The notes: generated by a model not told the origin, from the letters alone. 34,674 nucleotides of DNA from Deltaproteobacteria bacterium (GCA_019307135.1 JAFDKF010000054.1:1-34674), one strand, 5' to 3'. Shown: positions 16,958 to 25,051, numbered from the stretch's first letter. Program-made: numbers and translations.

Positions 16958-18271
16958 ATGAAGCCTATTGTTGCTATTGTAGGACGTCCCAATGTGGGTA
17001 AGTCCACCCTCTTTAACCGAATTACGCGCTCCCGCAAGGCCCTTGTGGATAACTCCCCGGGAGTAACCCGAGACCGAAACTACGGGGATGCCCGGTGGGA
17101 CGAGGTTTCCTTCACGGTGGTGGATACCGGAGGGTTTTCTGATTTTGAGGCAGAAGGATTCGGGCCATTGGTCAGATACCAGGTGATGCAGGCCATAGAA
17201 GAAGCAGACGCCATCGTCATGCTTCTTGATGGGAGGGAAGGGGCTACGCCGGTCGATACAGACCTGATTTACCAGTTGCGTCGATCGAGCAAGCCCGTCC
17301 TTTATGGGGTCAATAAGATCGACGGGCCAAGACACGAATCGCTTCTATCTGACTTTTCCGTCCTGGGCGTGGATCCCCTCTATCCCGTCTCTGCTGAACA
17401 CGGATACGGCGTGCACGATCTCTTGGATGCCTTGATCGCTGTTTTGCCTCGGAGTACTCCTGAAGCCGCTCCTGATCGAATCAGACTGGCCGTTATAGGG
17501 CGCCCAAACGTGGGGAAATCCTCCTTGATCAATCGCCTCCTAAGAGATGAGCGCCTTTTGGTGAGTGAAATACCGGGCACCACCCGGGATGCGGTTGATA
17601 CGATCTGCAAGGTAAACAAGAAGGAGTATGTACTGATTGACACGGCTGGAATTCGAAGAAAGGGGCGCGTGCGAAAAAAGCTGGAAAAGTTTTCGATTAT
17701 AAAGGCCCTGAGGAGTCTTAATCGATGTGATATTGCACTGGTCATGATGGATGCCTCTGAAGGGGTGACAGGCCAGGATGCCAACATTGCTGGTTATGCG
17801 TTGGAACGGGGTCGAGCCTGTATCATCCTGTTGAATAAATGGGATCTGGTTGAAAAGGATTCCAAGGCTGCCGAGCGATACGTGAATGAGGTTAAAGACC
17901 GATTGAAGTTCCTGAGTTTTGCTCCCATATTGACCATTTCAGCTCTCAGCGGGCAGCGGGCGTTTAAGATCTTTGACTGGGTGGAGACCGTATACAAGCA
18001 GTATACTACACGCATCAGCACAGGACGGCTAAACAGAATATTTGAAGCTATCATTAACCAACATCAGCCTTCTTTCTATCGTGGGAGACGCATTAAGTTT
18101 TACTATGCCACGCAGACCTCGGTGGCCCCACCCAGATTTGTTTGCTTTGTAAACTATCCGGAGGGCATCCATTTCTCTTATGAACGGTACATCATCAACA
18201 GGCTTCGAGAAGGGCTAGGGTTGGACCGGACTCCTATCCGGCTTATTTTTCGAAAGCGGGAGAAGAAATAA
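16958..18271 (+). CDS. der: Ribosome assembly GTPase Der (EngA)
   Basis: A 437-residue double GTPase needed for 50S subunit maturation. Two complete G domains are seen: GRPNVGKS at residues 9-16 and again at 181-188, each with a DTGG or DTAG G3 motif and an NKxD G4 motif (NKID, NKWD). A C-terminal KH-like domain ends in FRKREKK. Length matches the family. It directly follows priA and is probably cotranscribed. Confidence 0.96.
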   Translation: MKPIVAIVGRPNVGKSTLFNRITRSRKALVDNSPGVTRDRNYGDARWDEVSFTVVDTGGFSDFEAEGFGPLVRYQVMQAIEEADAIVMLLDGREGATPVDTDLIYQLRRSSKPVLYGVNKIDGPRHESLLSDFSVLGVDPLYPVSAEHGYGVHDLLDALIAVLPRSTPEAAPDRIRLAVIGRPNVGKSSLINRLLRDERLLVSEIPGTTRDAVDTICKVNKKEYVLIDTAGIRRKGRVRKKLEKFSIIKALRSLNRCDIALVMMDASEGVTGQDANIAGYALERGRACIILLNKWDLVEKDSKAAERYVNEVKDRLKFLSFAPILTISALSGQRAFKIFDWVETVYKQYTTRISTGRLNRIFEAIINQHQPSFYRGRRIKFYYATQTSVAPPRFVCFVNYPEGIHFSYERYIINRLREGLGLDRTPIRLIFRKREKK

Positions 18272-18282
18272 GTAACTACTCA

Positions 18283-18427
18283 GGTTGTCAGGTTCACGGT
18301 TCACGGTTCACGGTTTACGGTTCAAGGTCAGATAGCGATGGAAATTGAACGGGTTGAAGATGAAGATAAAGAATGGAAAGAACAGATTATTGGGGATGAA
18401 CCCTGAACCCCTGAACTTTGAACCTGA
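18283..18427. repeat. GTTCACG/TGAACCC inverted tandem repeats
   Basis: GGTTCACGGTTCACGGTT units on the left and TGAACCC units on the right flank a short non-repetitive core of about 70 bases. It is the same repeat family as at 2752 and 14262. Confidence 0.7.
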
Positions 18428-18447
18428 GCAGTTACCTGGATAAAAGG

Positions 18448-18488
18448 CTTACGCCTTAACTCCGGAGTTAATGCGTAAGGATTTTATT
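18448..18488 (+). terminator. Strong palindromic terminator upstream of rarA
   Basis: The stem CTTACGC-c-TTAACTCC pairs with GGAGTTAA-t-GCGTAAG (18448-18479), with a perfect 16-bp palindrome at its centre, followed by GATTTTATT. It probably ends the priA-der transcript. It sits 14 bases before the rarA start, so it could also attenuate rarA. Confidence 0.7.
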
Positions 18489-18501
18489 ACGACGCAACAC
18501 A

Positions 18502-19842
18502 ATGGATCTGTTTAATCAATCTGAAAAAGAAACAGAAGAGGCTGCCCGCCCTCTCGCAGAAAGAATGCGACCGAAGACGCTAAATGCCTTTGTAGGTCAG
18601 ACCCATCTCCTTGGCAAGGACAGTGTGCTGCGTCGGGCCATAAAAGAGGACAGGCTGTTTTCCGTGATTTTCTGGGGGCCGCCGGGTTCGGGTAAGACAA
18701 CCCTGGCCCGTATCATGGCCAATGAGACAAAGTCCCACTTTGAGACTTTCTCTGCCGTGCTTTCCGGGGTAAGAGAGATCAGGGCGGTCATTGATGAAGC
18801 CAATGCGCAGCGGCGCTACCACCAACAAAAGACTCTCCTGTTCGTAGATGAGATTCACCGGTTTAACAAGGCCCAGCAGGATGCCTTCCTGCCACACGTG
18901 GAAAGTGGTCTGATCACCCTGATTGGCGCGACAACCGAGAATCCCTCTTTTGAAGTGATTTCCCCGCTCCTCTCAAGGGCCCGGGTAATGGTACTGGAAC
19001 CGTTTTCTGATAAGGAATTATCGATTATTTTAAGGCGGGCCATAAGCGACAAGAAAAAAGGGCTGGGGGCACTCTCATTACAGGTTGAGCCGGATGCCCT
19101 GGAACATATCATCTGGGCAGCGAACGGGGATGCCCGCACAGTCCTGAACAATCTGGAGGCGGCTGCATCTCTTGTGCGGGAAAAGGATGTGAGGGAAAGA
19201 AAGATTACCCGTGCTGTGGCCGAAGCAGCCTTACAGATAAAAGCCCTTCAGTACGACAAGCATGGCGAAGAGCACTATAACCTTATTTCCGCCTTTCACA
19301 AGAGCCTGAGGGGCAGTGACCCGGATGCCGCACTCTACTGGCTTGGTCGCATGCTCGCTGCCGGCGAGGACCCGCTTTATATTGCCCGGCGCATGGTCAG
19401 GTTTGCCTCTGAAGACGTCGGAAATGCTGATCCCAGGGCACTCTCTGTGACTGTTTCCGCCGTGCAGGCATTTCAATTTGTCGGGCTTCCAGAAGGCGAT
19501 CTGGCCCTGGCCCAGGCCGCTGTTTATCTTGCCACGGCCCCGAAAAGCAATGCCCTTTATGCAGGTTACGGCAGGGTGAAACAAGCGATCAGCCAGACCG
19601 GCACCCTTCCAGCGCCCCTTCACATTCGAAATGCACCAACAAGATTGATGAAGGATCTCGGCTACGGCAAAGATTACAAGTATGCCCATGATTTTGGAGA
19701 TGCCTACGTGCCTCAAGAACATTTGCCGGAAAAGCTCAGGGGCCAGGTGTACTACGAGCCCAGAGACAGGGGCTATGAGAAGATCATCAAGGAAAGGCTC
19801 AAAAAGTGGCGCAAGCTCAGACTAATGGATCGGGGAGGTTGA
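18502..19842 (+). CDS. rarA: Replication-associated recombination protein A (RarA/MgsA)
   Basis: A 446-residue AAA+ ATPase related to clamp loaders, acting at stalled forks and single-stranded DNA gaps. The N-terminal PLAERMRPKTLNAFVGQTHLLG is diagnostic. Walker A is GPPGSGKTT (residues 59-67), Walker B is VDEIHRFNKAQQD (from residue 115), and sensor 1 is IGATTENPSFEV. The C-terminal tetramerisation domain (YDKHGEEHYNLISAFHKSLRGSDPDA) is complete. No strong ribosome binding site is visible before the ATG. mscS follows 4 bases after the stop. Confidence 0.95.
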   Translation: MDLFNQSEKETEEAARPLAERMRPKTLNAFVGQTHLLGKDSVLRRAIKEDRLFSVIFWGPPGSGKTTLARIMANETKSHFETFSAVLSGVREIRAVIDEANAQRRYHQQKTLLFVDEIHRFNKAQQDAFLPHVESGLITLIGATTENPSFEVISPLLSRARVMVLEPFSDKELSIILRRAISDKKKGLGALSLQVEPDALEHIIWAANGDARTVLNNLEAAASLVREKDVRERKITRAVAEAALQIKALQYDKHGEEHYNLISAFHKSLRGSDPDAALYWLGRMLAAGEDPLYIARRMVRFASEDVGNADPRALSVTVSAVQAFQFVGLPEGDLALAQAAVYLATAPKSNALYAGYGRVKQAISQTGTLPAPLHIRNAPTRLMKDLGYGKDYKYAHDFGDAYVPQEHLPEKLRGQVYYEPRDRGYEKIIKERLKKWRKLRLMDRGG

Positions 19843-19846
19843 GCAG

Positions 19847-20938
19847 ATGTTGGATTATCTGAAGCATCTATATGAAGGGATATCCTCTGGTATTCTTTCC
19901 AAATGGGTGGCGGTTTATCCTGTGCTTGGCAAGGTAGGCTTGGTCCTGTTGGGTGCCCTTCTTGGCTGGGTTATTTTTAAGCGGTCGATGAAGCGGGTCC
20001 GAAAGAGGATCCAGAAATATGAATTTGTGCGTATCAACGACCAGATCTTTGACCTGATTCAAAGGGCAGTTGGGTACGCCCTGGTGTTTCTCTGCGGGAT
20101 CTATCTGGTGAATCTCTTCAGGATTCCCATTCTGGAGAAGGTGTTTTATGCAGCCCTGATTATCCTTTTGGCTGTGCCGGTTAAGGACTTCACACTGCTT
20201 GTGCTGGGCTACCTTAAGGAAAATGTCATCAAGAAGAGCAAGACCAAGATAGACGACATTGCCTTCGATCTCCTAAACAAATTTTCGGGCGTTATCATTT
20301 TTGCCGTTGCCATTCTGCTTGCCCTAGATGTGTTGGGGATCAATGTGGTACCTCTTGTGGCTGGGGCTGGCATTGCCGGTATTGCCGTGGGCTTTGCAGC
20401 CAAGGATACCCTGTCGAATCTCATAGCGGGCATCTTGCTTATTATTGACCGGCCCTTTGAAATCGGTGACCGGATCGAACTGTGGTCCGCGCCGCAAGGT
20501 TCGGCCACCTGGGGGGATGTGATCGATATCGGGCTTAGAGCGACCAAGATTCGTACCACAGACAACATCGTGATTATCATCCCTAACAATGAGATCATGA
20601 TGCGTGATATTGTAAATTACACGACCATCTCATCAGATATTCGCGTTCGAATTCCCATAGGCGTTTCATACGATACCGACATCAAGAAGGCCAAATCGGT
20701 TATACTGGAGGTGGCAAAGACAGCAGAATGGGTCTTGAAGGATCCACCGTCAAGGGTAGTGGTAAGGCAATTCGGTGAATCATCGGTGGACCTTCAGCTA
20801 CGAGTCTGGATCAAGGATGCCCGAAGGCGGATGGACACGATATCTTACATGACCGACAAGGTAAAGGAAGCATTTGACAGAGAGGGGATCGAAATTCCCT
20901 ATCCCAAACGCGACATAACGATTACGCAAAAGGCTTAA
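19847..20938 (+). CDS. MscS-family mechanosensitive channel
   Basis: A 363-residue inner-membrane channel of small conductance type. Four or so N-terminal hydrophobic segments end in the pore helix rich in Gly and Ala (GAGIAGIAVGFAAKDT). The conserved NLIAGILLIIDRPFEIGDRI then enters the beta domain, followed by the alpha/beta cytoplasmic vestibule. It would release solutes on hypo-osmotic shock. GGGGAGG lies 7 bases before the ATG. It is probably cotranscribed with rarA. Confidence 0.9.
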   Translation: MLDYLKHLYEGISSGILSKWVAVYPVLGKVGLVLLGALLGWVIFKRSMKRVRKRIQKYEFVRINDQIFDLIQRAVGYALVFLCGIYLVNLFRIPILEKVFYAALIILLAVPVKDFTLLVLGYLKENVIKKSKTKIDDIAFDLLNKFSGVIIFAVAILLALDVLGINVVPLVAGAGIAGIAVGFAAKDTLSNLIAGILLIIDRPFEIGDRIELWSAPQGSATWGDVIDIGLRATKIRTTDNIVIIIPNNEIMMRDIVNYTTISSDIRVRIPIGVSYDTDIKKAKSVILEVAKTAEWVLKDPPSRVVVRQFGESSVDLQLRVWIKDARRRMDTISYMTDKVKEAFDREGIEIPYPKRDITITQKA

Positions 20939-21022
20939 ATATTAACTCATAGTAAACCATGAAGCTATCCCCAATACTTTTTTCTGGCAATTGGCACTGA
21001 CGTGCTCTTGAAAAAGGATCAA

Positions 21023-22696
21023 ATGATGGAACAGGTTAAAGCACTCAACGTAGCTATCGTGGGTGGTGGTATTGGGTGTAAGGCCATAATGGATATGATA
21101 TTTGCTGAAAAGCTCCGCGAGCTTCGCATGGAGCTTATCGGAGTAGCCTGTACCAATCCGAAGGCTGTAGGGTACCGCTACGCCCAGGAAAAGGGGATTT
21201 ACACCACAAGGGATTACAGTGATCTGTACAAGCTCAAAGGTCTCAATATGATTATTGAGCTTACGGGTCGTGAAGAGGTAGCCAATGAGATCTTTCAAAC
21301 CAAGCCATACCACGTCCGCGTGATGGACCACGTTGCTGCCCGTGTGTTCTTGGATGTCTTTCAAATTGAAGCAGAAAGTATTGCCGCGCTCAAGCGGGCG
21401 GAGGACAAGTATAAAACGCTTATTGAAAGCTCTCTTACTGGCATCTTCATCCACCAGGACGGAAAGTATGTGTTTGTCAACGATAGATTTGCAGAAATCC
21501 ATGGTTATACACCTGAAGAATTGCTGGGAAAGGAGTACTTAATATTAATCTCTCCTGATAAAAGGGACGATTTTGCCCAAATGGCATCAGCGAGACTGAA
21601 GGGAAAAGCTGTTCCCCAGTGTTATGAGGCCCGGAGACTCGCAAAGGATGGGAAAACTATTTGGTGTGAAATGATGGCAACCCGCATCGAATATGGAGGA
21701 AGGCCTGCTATAATGGGAAACATCATAGACATCACCGAGCGCAAGCGAGCAGAGGAGGCGCTGAGGGAAAGTGAGGAGAAACTGACAGGGATTATTGCTT
21801 CGGTGACAGATCACATGAGCATGGTGGACAAGCAACACAACATTGTGTGGGCCAACGACGTTGCAAAGGAATTGTTTGGGCCGGACCTGGCTGGCAAGAA
21901 GTGCTATAGCGCTTACCATGGGTTTGACAAACCATGCGAGCCATGCGCAGTCAGGAAGTGCTTTGAAGATGGGAAGGTTCACGAGCATGAAAGAGAAGTG
22001 ATTGGGGCCGACGGGAAGCGTATGGTCTTCTGGTGTACGGGCAGTGTGGCTGAACGGCACAGGGATGGCCGACCAAAGATGGTGGTGGAGATTTCCCGCG
22101 ATATTACCCACCGCAAGCGCGCCGAGGAGGTGCTGCGAGAGACTATTCGCCAGCAGCAACGTGCCTATGACCAGGCCATTATTTATGCAGAGCAACTCAA
22201 TAAACAGATCAGAGTACGCAAGCAGGCAGAAAAGGCACTCCAGGAGAGAGAGGCAGCATTGAAGGCTCAGGCACATAAGCTTGAGGAAGTGAACACCGCC
22301 TTGAAAGTTCTGCTAAGACGCAGGAAGAAAGATAAGACCGATCTTGAAGAAAAGGTTCTGTCAAACGTGAAAGAACTGGTTTTACCCTATGTTCAAACCC
22401 TAAGAAATACCCGATTAGATGCTAAACAGATGGCTTATGTAGGTATCATCGAGTCTAATCTGAGCAGCATTGTTTCTCCATTCTTACAAAAGTTGTCCTC
22501 GAAGTATTTGGGTCTCACACCCAAAGAAATTCAAGTAGCTGGTCTCGTAAAGGAGGGCAAAACAAGCAAAGAGATCGCAGAATTATTAAATGTATCCGCG
22601 AGTGCAGTCGAGTTTCACAGAGAGAACATCAGAGCGAAACTTGGTTTGAAGAACAAAAAAGCGAACCTCAGATCCTACCTATTATCCCTTCCATAA
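21023..22696 (+). CDS. Rossmann-PAS-PAS-LuxR type regulator
   Basis: A 557-residue cytoplasmic protein with an unusual order. Residues about 8-115 form a nucleotide-binding Rossmann-like domain (VAIVGGGIGCKAIMDMIF...IIELTGR) resembling the NAD-binding part of dehydrogenases. PAS 1 is at about 130-245 and PAS 2 at about 255-375, with the Cys cluster CYSAYHGFDKPCEPC. A coiled coil follows, and a C-terminal LuxR-type helix-turn-helix (LTPKEIQVAGLVKEGKTSKE...) spans the last 65 residues. There is no kinase or receiver domain, so it is a one-component DNA-binding sensor. ATG 21023 has AAGGA upstream; a GTG at 21002 is possible. Confidence 0.8.
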   Translation: MMEQVKALNVAIVGGGIGCKAIMDMIFAEKLRELRMELIGVACTNPKAVGYRYAQEKGIYTTRDYSDLYKLKGLNMIIELTGREEVANEIFQTKPYHVRVMDHVAARVFLDVFQIEAESIAALKRAEDKYKTLIESSLTGIFIHQDGKYVFVNDRFAEIHGYTPEELLGKEYLILISPDKRDDFAQMASARLKGKAVPQCYEARRLAKDGKTIWCEMMATRIEYGGRPAIMGNIIDITERKRAEEALRESEEKLTGIIASVTDHMSMVDKQHNIVWANDVAKELFGPDLAGKKCYSAYHGFDKPCEPCAVRKCFEDGKVHEHEREVIGADGKRMVFWCTGSVAERHRDGRPKMVVEISRDITHRKRAEEVLRETIRQQQRAYDQAIIYAEQLNKQIRVRKQAEKALQEREAALKAQAHKLEEVNTALKVLLRRRKKDKTDLEEKVLSNVKELVLPYVQTLRNTRLDAKQMAYVGIIESNLSSIVSPFLQKLSSKYLGLTPKEIQVAGLVKEGKTSKEIAELLNVSASAVEFHRENIRAKLGLKNKKANLRSYLLSLP

Positions 22697-23018
22697 TACC
22701 AGTAGCTGCCTGGCATTTTCCGGGTAATTTTTTGGTGTTGACGTTTGTGAGATTTTCGCATATGGATCAAATTAACATAAAAGTTTATCCCAAGGCGAGC
22801 CTGGACCACGAATTGTAAGCACAAGCGGCAACATTATAAAGGGGGCAAAGTAGCAAAAGGGTGCAGGTGAGAAAGGTTTAGGTGGGGGACTATCAGGGAA
22901 CCGCCAAGCTCCATATCTGATAATCCCCCGGCGACGCACGTAAGGAGAGGGACCCCTTTCCATACGTCATTTCTTTTCTTACCTGACCCCTCTCCTCAAC
23001 TCAAGCTTTTTCTCCAAA
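22697..23018. other. Spacer with one hairpin, no gene
   Basis: There is no supported gene. An imperfect 13-bp inverted repeat is visible: GGGGGACTATCAG (22884-22896) with CTGATAATCCCCC (22917-22929), one mismatch. It is not followed by a T-run. Confidence 0.45.
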
Positions 23019-23217
23019 AATTTTGCACCTGTGCGGTTGGGTGATTCCTAAGCCTTTCGGAATGGCCTAAGCCTCATCGACAGTTCCCGTAGGGGCGGGT
23101 TTTACCCCGCCCGAATCGATTTGGTGGGCGGCGTAAAGCCGCCCCTACGACGTCTCCTTCATAACCATCAACTCATTGACAAAACACAGTAAATGCTAAC
23201 CGCACAGGTCCAAAATT
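23019..23217. mobile_element. MITE-like nested palindromic element
   Basis: Terminal inverted repeats of 20 bp (23019-23038 and 23198-23217, 19 of 20 matching, core ACCTGTGCGGTT) enclose an inner hairpin, CGTAGGGGCGG (23088-23098) with CCGCCCCTACG (23139-23149). The inner part holds further GGGCGG/CCGCCC units. It has no coding capacity. A similar end sequence (ACCTGCGCGGTTAAG) occurs singly near 7795. I see no clear target duplication. Confidence 0.5.
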
Positions 23218-23318
23218 CTCTGCAGTTGTTCAAAAGGTTGCCACCAAAAGGCGAGCGACTCATAAGAATATCAACCGCAAACGATTGAGTTTTTCTTTGA
23301 TACAGAGAAGAAGGAAAA

Positions 23319-23576
23319 ATGTTTCATCCAGGATTTTCTGAGCTGGTGATCATTATGATTATTGTCTTGATCATCTTCGGGGCCGGGAAGTTGCCCCAAC
23401 TCGGGGAGGGCCTGGGAAAAGGAATCAGGAATTTCCGGTCCGGCATAAAAGAATCGCCTAAAGAGATCCAAGGGCCAGCCTCGAGTGACAAGGAAGAGGC
23501 GAAACCAGAAAAAGGGGGGGTGATGAAGAAGGTGATGCCACGGGGAAACCTTGGAATAGTGTGGTTATGTTTTTGA
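23319..23576 (+). CDS. tatA: Twin-arginine translocase subunit TatA/E
   Basis: An 85-residue protein. A single N-terminal membrane helix ([19 protein letters not shown]) is followed by the amphipathic helix [18 protein letters not shown] and a charged tail, exactly the TatA plan. It forms the pore for folded proteins with RR signal peptides. Two Tat-signal proteins are in the window, the cytochrome starting at 23840 and the carbonic anhydrase. The last 20 residues follow a seven-G run. With six G the frame would stop at TGA just after KPEKGG, so the tail may be an indel product. tatB and tatC are not here. Confidence 0.88.
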   Translation: MFHPGFSELVIIMIIVLIIFGAGKLPQLGEGLGKGIRNFRSGIKESPKEIQGPASSDKEEAKPEKGGVMKKVMPRGNLGIVWLCF

Positions 23577-23612
23577 GGTTAGAAATGAGTTGTTAAAGCG
23601 TGAAAGGATTTC

Positions 23613-23735
23613 ATAAGGCCAGACCTGTCGTGAGGCAGGGCCGGAAAGCCACGGGACTTAATACTTAATTAAGTTAGCCGGGTTGCCGAGGGGGACATCG
23701 TGAAGCTCCCGCCAGGTTTCCCGGCTATTTTATTT
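23613..23735 (+). ncRNA. GEMM-type (c-di-GMP-I/cGAMP) riboswitch with terminator
   Basis: The aptamer shows the family landmarks. AGGCCAGACC leads into a hairpin with a GTGA (GNRA) loop (23623-23639), then GGGCCGGAAAGCCACGGG, and the 3' hallmark TTAGCCGGGTTGCCGA (23674-23689). The A equivalent to A47 and the C equivalent to C92 are present. The position equivalent to G20 reads C, or there is a one-base insertion, so ligand preference is uncertain. TAGCCGGG (23675-23682) can alternatively pair with CCCGGCTA (23720-23727) followed by TTTTATTT, a terminator. Ligand binding would hold TAGCCGGG in the aptamer, so it is predicted to turn the downstream cytochrome on. Confidence 0.72.
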
Positions 23736-23839
23736 CAAAGGGGGCTATCCTATTTGAAAGGGGGTGGAGATAAGGTCAGATAGAAAAGGAAGACAAGAGG
23801 AGGTGCGATAACAATACACCCAGAAAAGGAGGAGGTATA

Positions 23840-24751
23840 ATGCAAGAAGGAAAAATTATTTCTCGAAGAAGCTTTATAAAAGGCAGTGCCGGTGTTGTTG
23901 GGGCAGGCGCCCTCGCAGTGGGCATTGGCGCGGGCTCGCTGATCAAGCCCAGCAAAGCGCACGCGGCACTCGGTTATTTGCCTTACACGGCGCTTGATGT
24001 TGACGAAGTGAGAAAACTCGCCTGGGAACATTACTTTCTGAGTGGTGGGTGAATGAACGGAGCTGCTTCCGGTCTAATGGAAGCATTGGCAACTGCCCAA
24101 ACCGGTACTGATTGGGACCAGATACCCTATGGCGGTACTAGCTGGTTCAAGTATGGCAGCGGCGGCATCAGCTGTTGGGGTACCCTCTGCGGGGTCCCGA
24201 ACGGCTGCTGTGTTGTTTTGAATATGATCAATCTCCACGCCAAGGCGTCCAACGTCCTCGGCTATTATTCCGAGACCGAGTTTCCGACCAGTGCGGTCTC
24301 CGACCTATACGAGGCGGGTGGCTGGACCCTGCCAACTGGTGTGCCGGCGCCGATCCTGGATGTGAACGTGCTGGCCAAAACCGTGTCTAACTCTCCCCTT
24401 TGCCACGTCTCCATCAGCAAGTGGTGTGCTACGGCAGGGGTGAGTCTGGGAAGTACGGACGAGCTGGGCAGGAAGTACAAAAACGACCGCTGCGGCAAGA
24501 TATGCGCTGATATGGCGGCGTTCACGGCTGAATTGATCAACGGTTCTGCGTACGCATATACCGTACCAGAGGACACCGCAGCATGCATGGCGTGTCATAC
24601 TACTGGTTCCATCGAAGCCCCCGCTCAATGCGGCAAGATGGACTGCGCAGGGTGCCACACTGGCGAAGCAGTCATAGTTAGCTCGAGACATCCGCGTCAC
24701 TATGGCGATGACCCTCACGGAGGCCCAGGAGGAGACCATTGTCCGAAATAA
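23840..24751 (+). CDS. Split-Soret-type dihaem cytochrome c, Tat-exported, probable selenoprotein (UGA at residue 71)
   Basis: Read through one TGA (24050-24052), the frame gives 303 residues. The twin-arginine signal is SRRSFIKGSAG (residues 8-18) with a hydrophobic core and AHA-type cleavage region. The C_GCAxxG_C_C-type domain begins FLSGG-U-MNGAASGLMEAL (Sec71) and continues with CWGTLCGVPNGCC and a C-terminal Cys set (WCATAG, RCGKICADMAAFTAEL). Two haem c sites follow: CMACH (249-253) and CAGCH (269-273). This matches split-Soret cytochromes of Desulfovibrio, which carry two haems and an Fe-S centre. Here Sec would replace the first Cys of the domain. An AGGAGG site precedes the ATG. The codon after UGA is ATG, but the fragment starting there would have no export signal. 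Confidence 0.82.
24050..24085 (+). promoter_or_regulatory. Bacterial SECIS element with UGA
   Basis: The UGA is at 24050-24052. Eleven bases later a perfect 7-bp stem forms, TGCTTCC (24064-24070) with GGAAGCA (24079-24085), closed by an eight-base loop GGTCTAAT. The GGUCU in the loop is the SelB-recognised feature of the E. coli formate dehydrogenase SECIS, and the spacing is right. Confidence 0.8.
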
Positions 24752-24772
24752 GGCCTTCTAATAACTAGTCTC

Positions 24773-24915
24773 TGAACGAAAACCCTTAATTCGGAGCCGT
24801 CATTGCGAGGAGTGAGGAACGAACGACGAAGCAATCCCTTTATTTTCAGGAGATTGCTTCGGTCGTACCTCCCTCGCAATGACAGGGAAAGTATAATTTA
24901 GGCGGTTTTCGTTCA
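24773..24915. mobile_element. 143-bp nested palindrome, MITE-like
   Basis: Perfect 12-bp ends TGAACGAAAACC (24773-24784) and GGTTTTCGTTCA (24904-24915) enclose GTCATTGCGAGG (24799-24810) with CCTCGCAATGAC (24872-24883). Inside these, ACGACGAAGCAATC pairs with GATTGCTTCGGTCGT around the centre. There is no open frame. The central CATTGCGAGG/GATTGCTTCG part resembles a widely dispersed bacterial intergenic repeat. Confidence 0.6.
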
Positions 24916-24957
24916 AGCATTAACTAAAAACTAACCGCCAATATTACAATATGATAT

Positions 24958-25008
24958 CTGTGGGGCATGAGGCCGATGTGTGGCCGCATGCCCCACAGGT
25001 CGTTTTTA
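24958..25008 (+). terminator. Strong terminator after the cytochrome gene
   Basis: CTGTGGGGCATG (24958-24969) pairs perfectly with CATGCCCCACAG (24987-24998), followed by GTCGTTTTTATT. It lies beyond the palindrome and is the likely end of the cytochrome transcript. Confidence 0.75.
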
Positions 25009-25051
25009 TTCCCGCATCAAGGCTGATGGTCTCGTAAAAAGTCATGATTCG

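Noticed and set aside
18339..18407. 22-codon frame between the repeats (MEIERVEDEDKEWKEQ...)
   Set aside because: Too short, no clear ribosome binding site, and ends inside the repeat.
22772..22963. 63-codon minus-strand frame
   Set aside because: Pro/Arg-rich low-complexity frame over a hairpin region. Nothing supports it as a gene.
24053..24751. Separate cytochrome gene starting at the ATG right after the UGA
   Set aside because: It is in frame with the Tat signal part, has no ribosome binding site of its own, and would lose the export signal needed for haem attachment.
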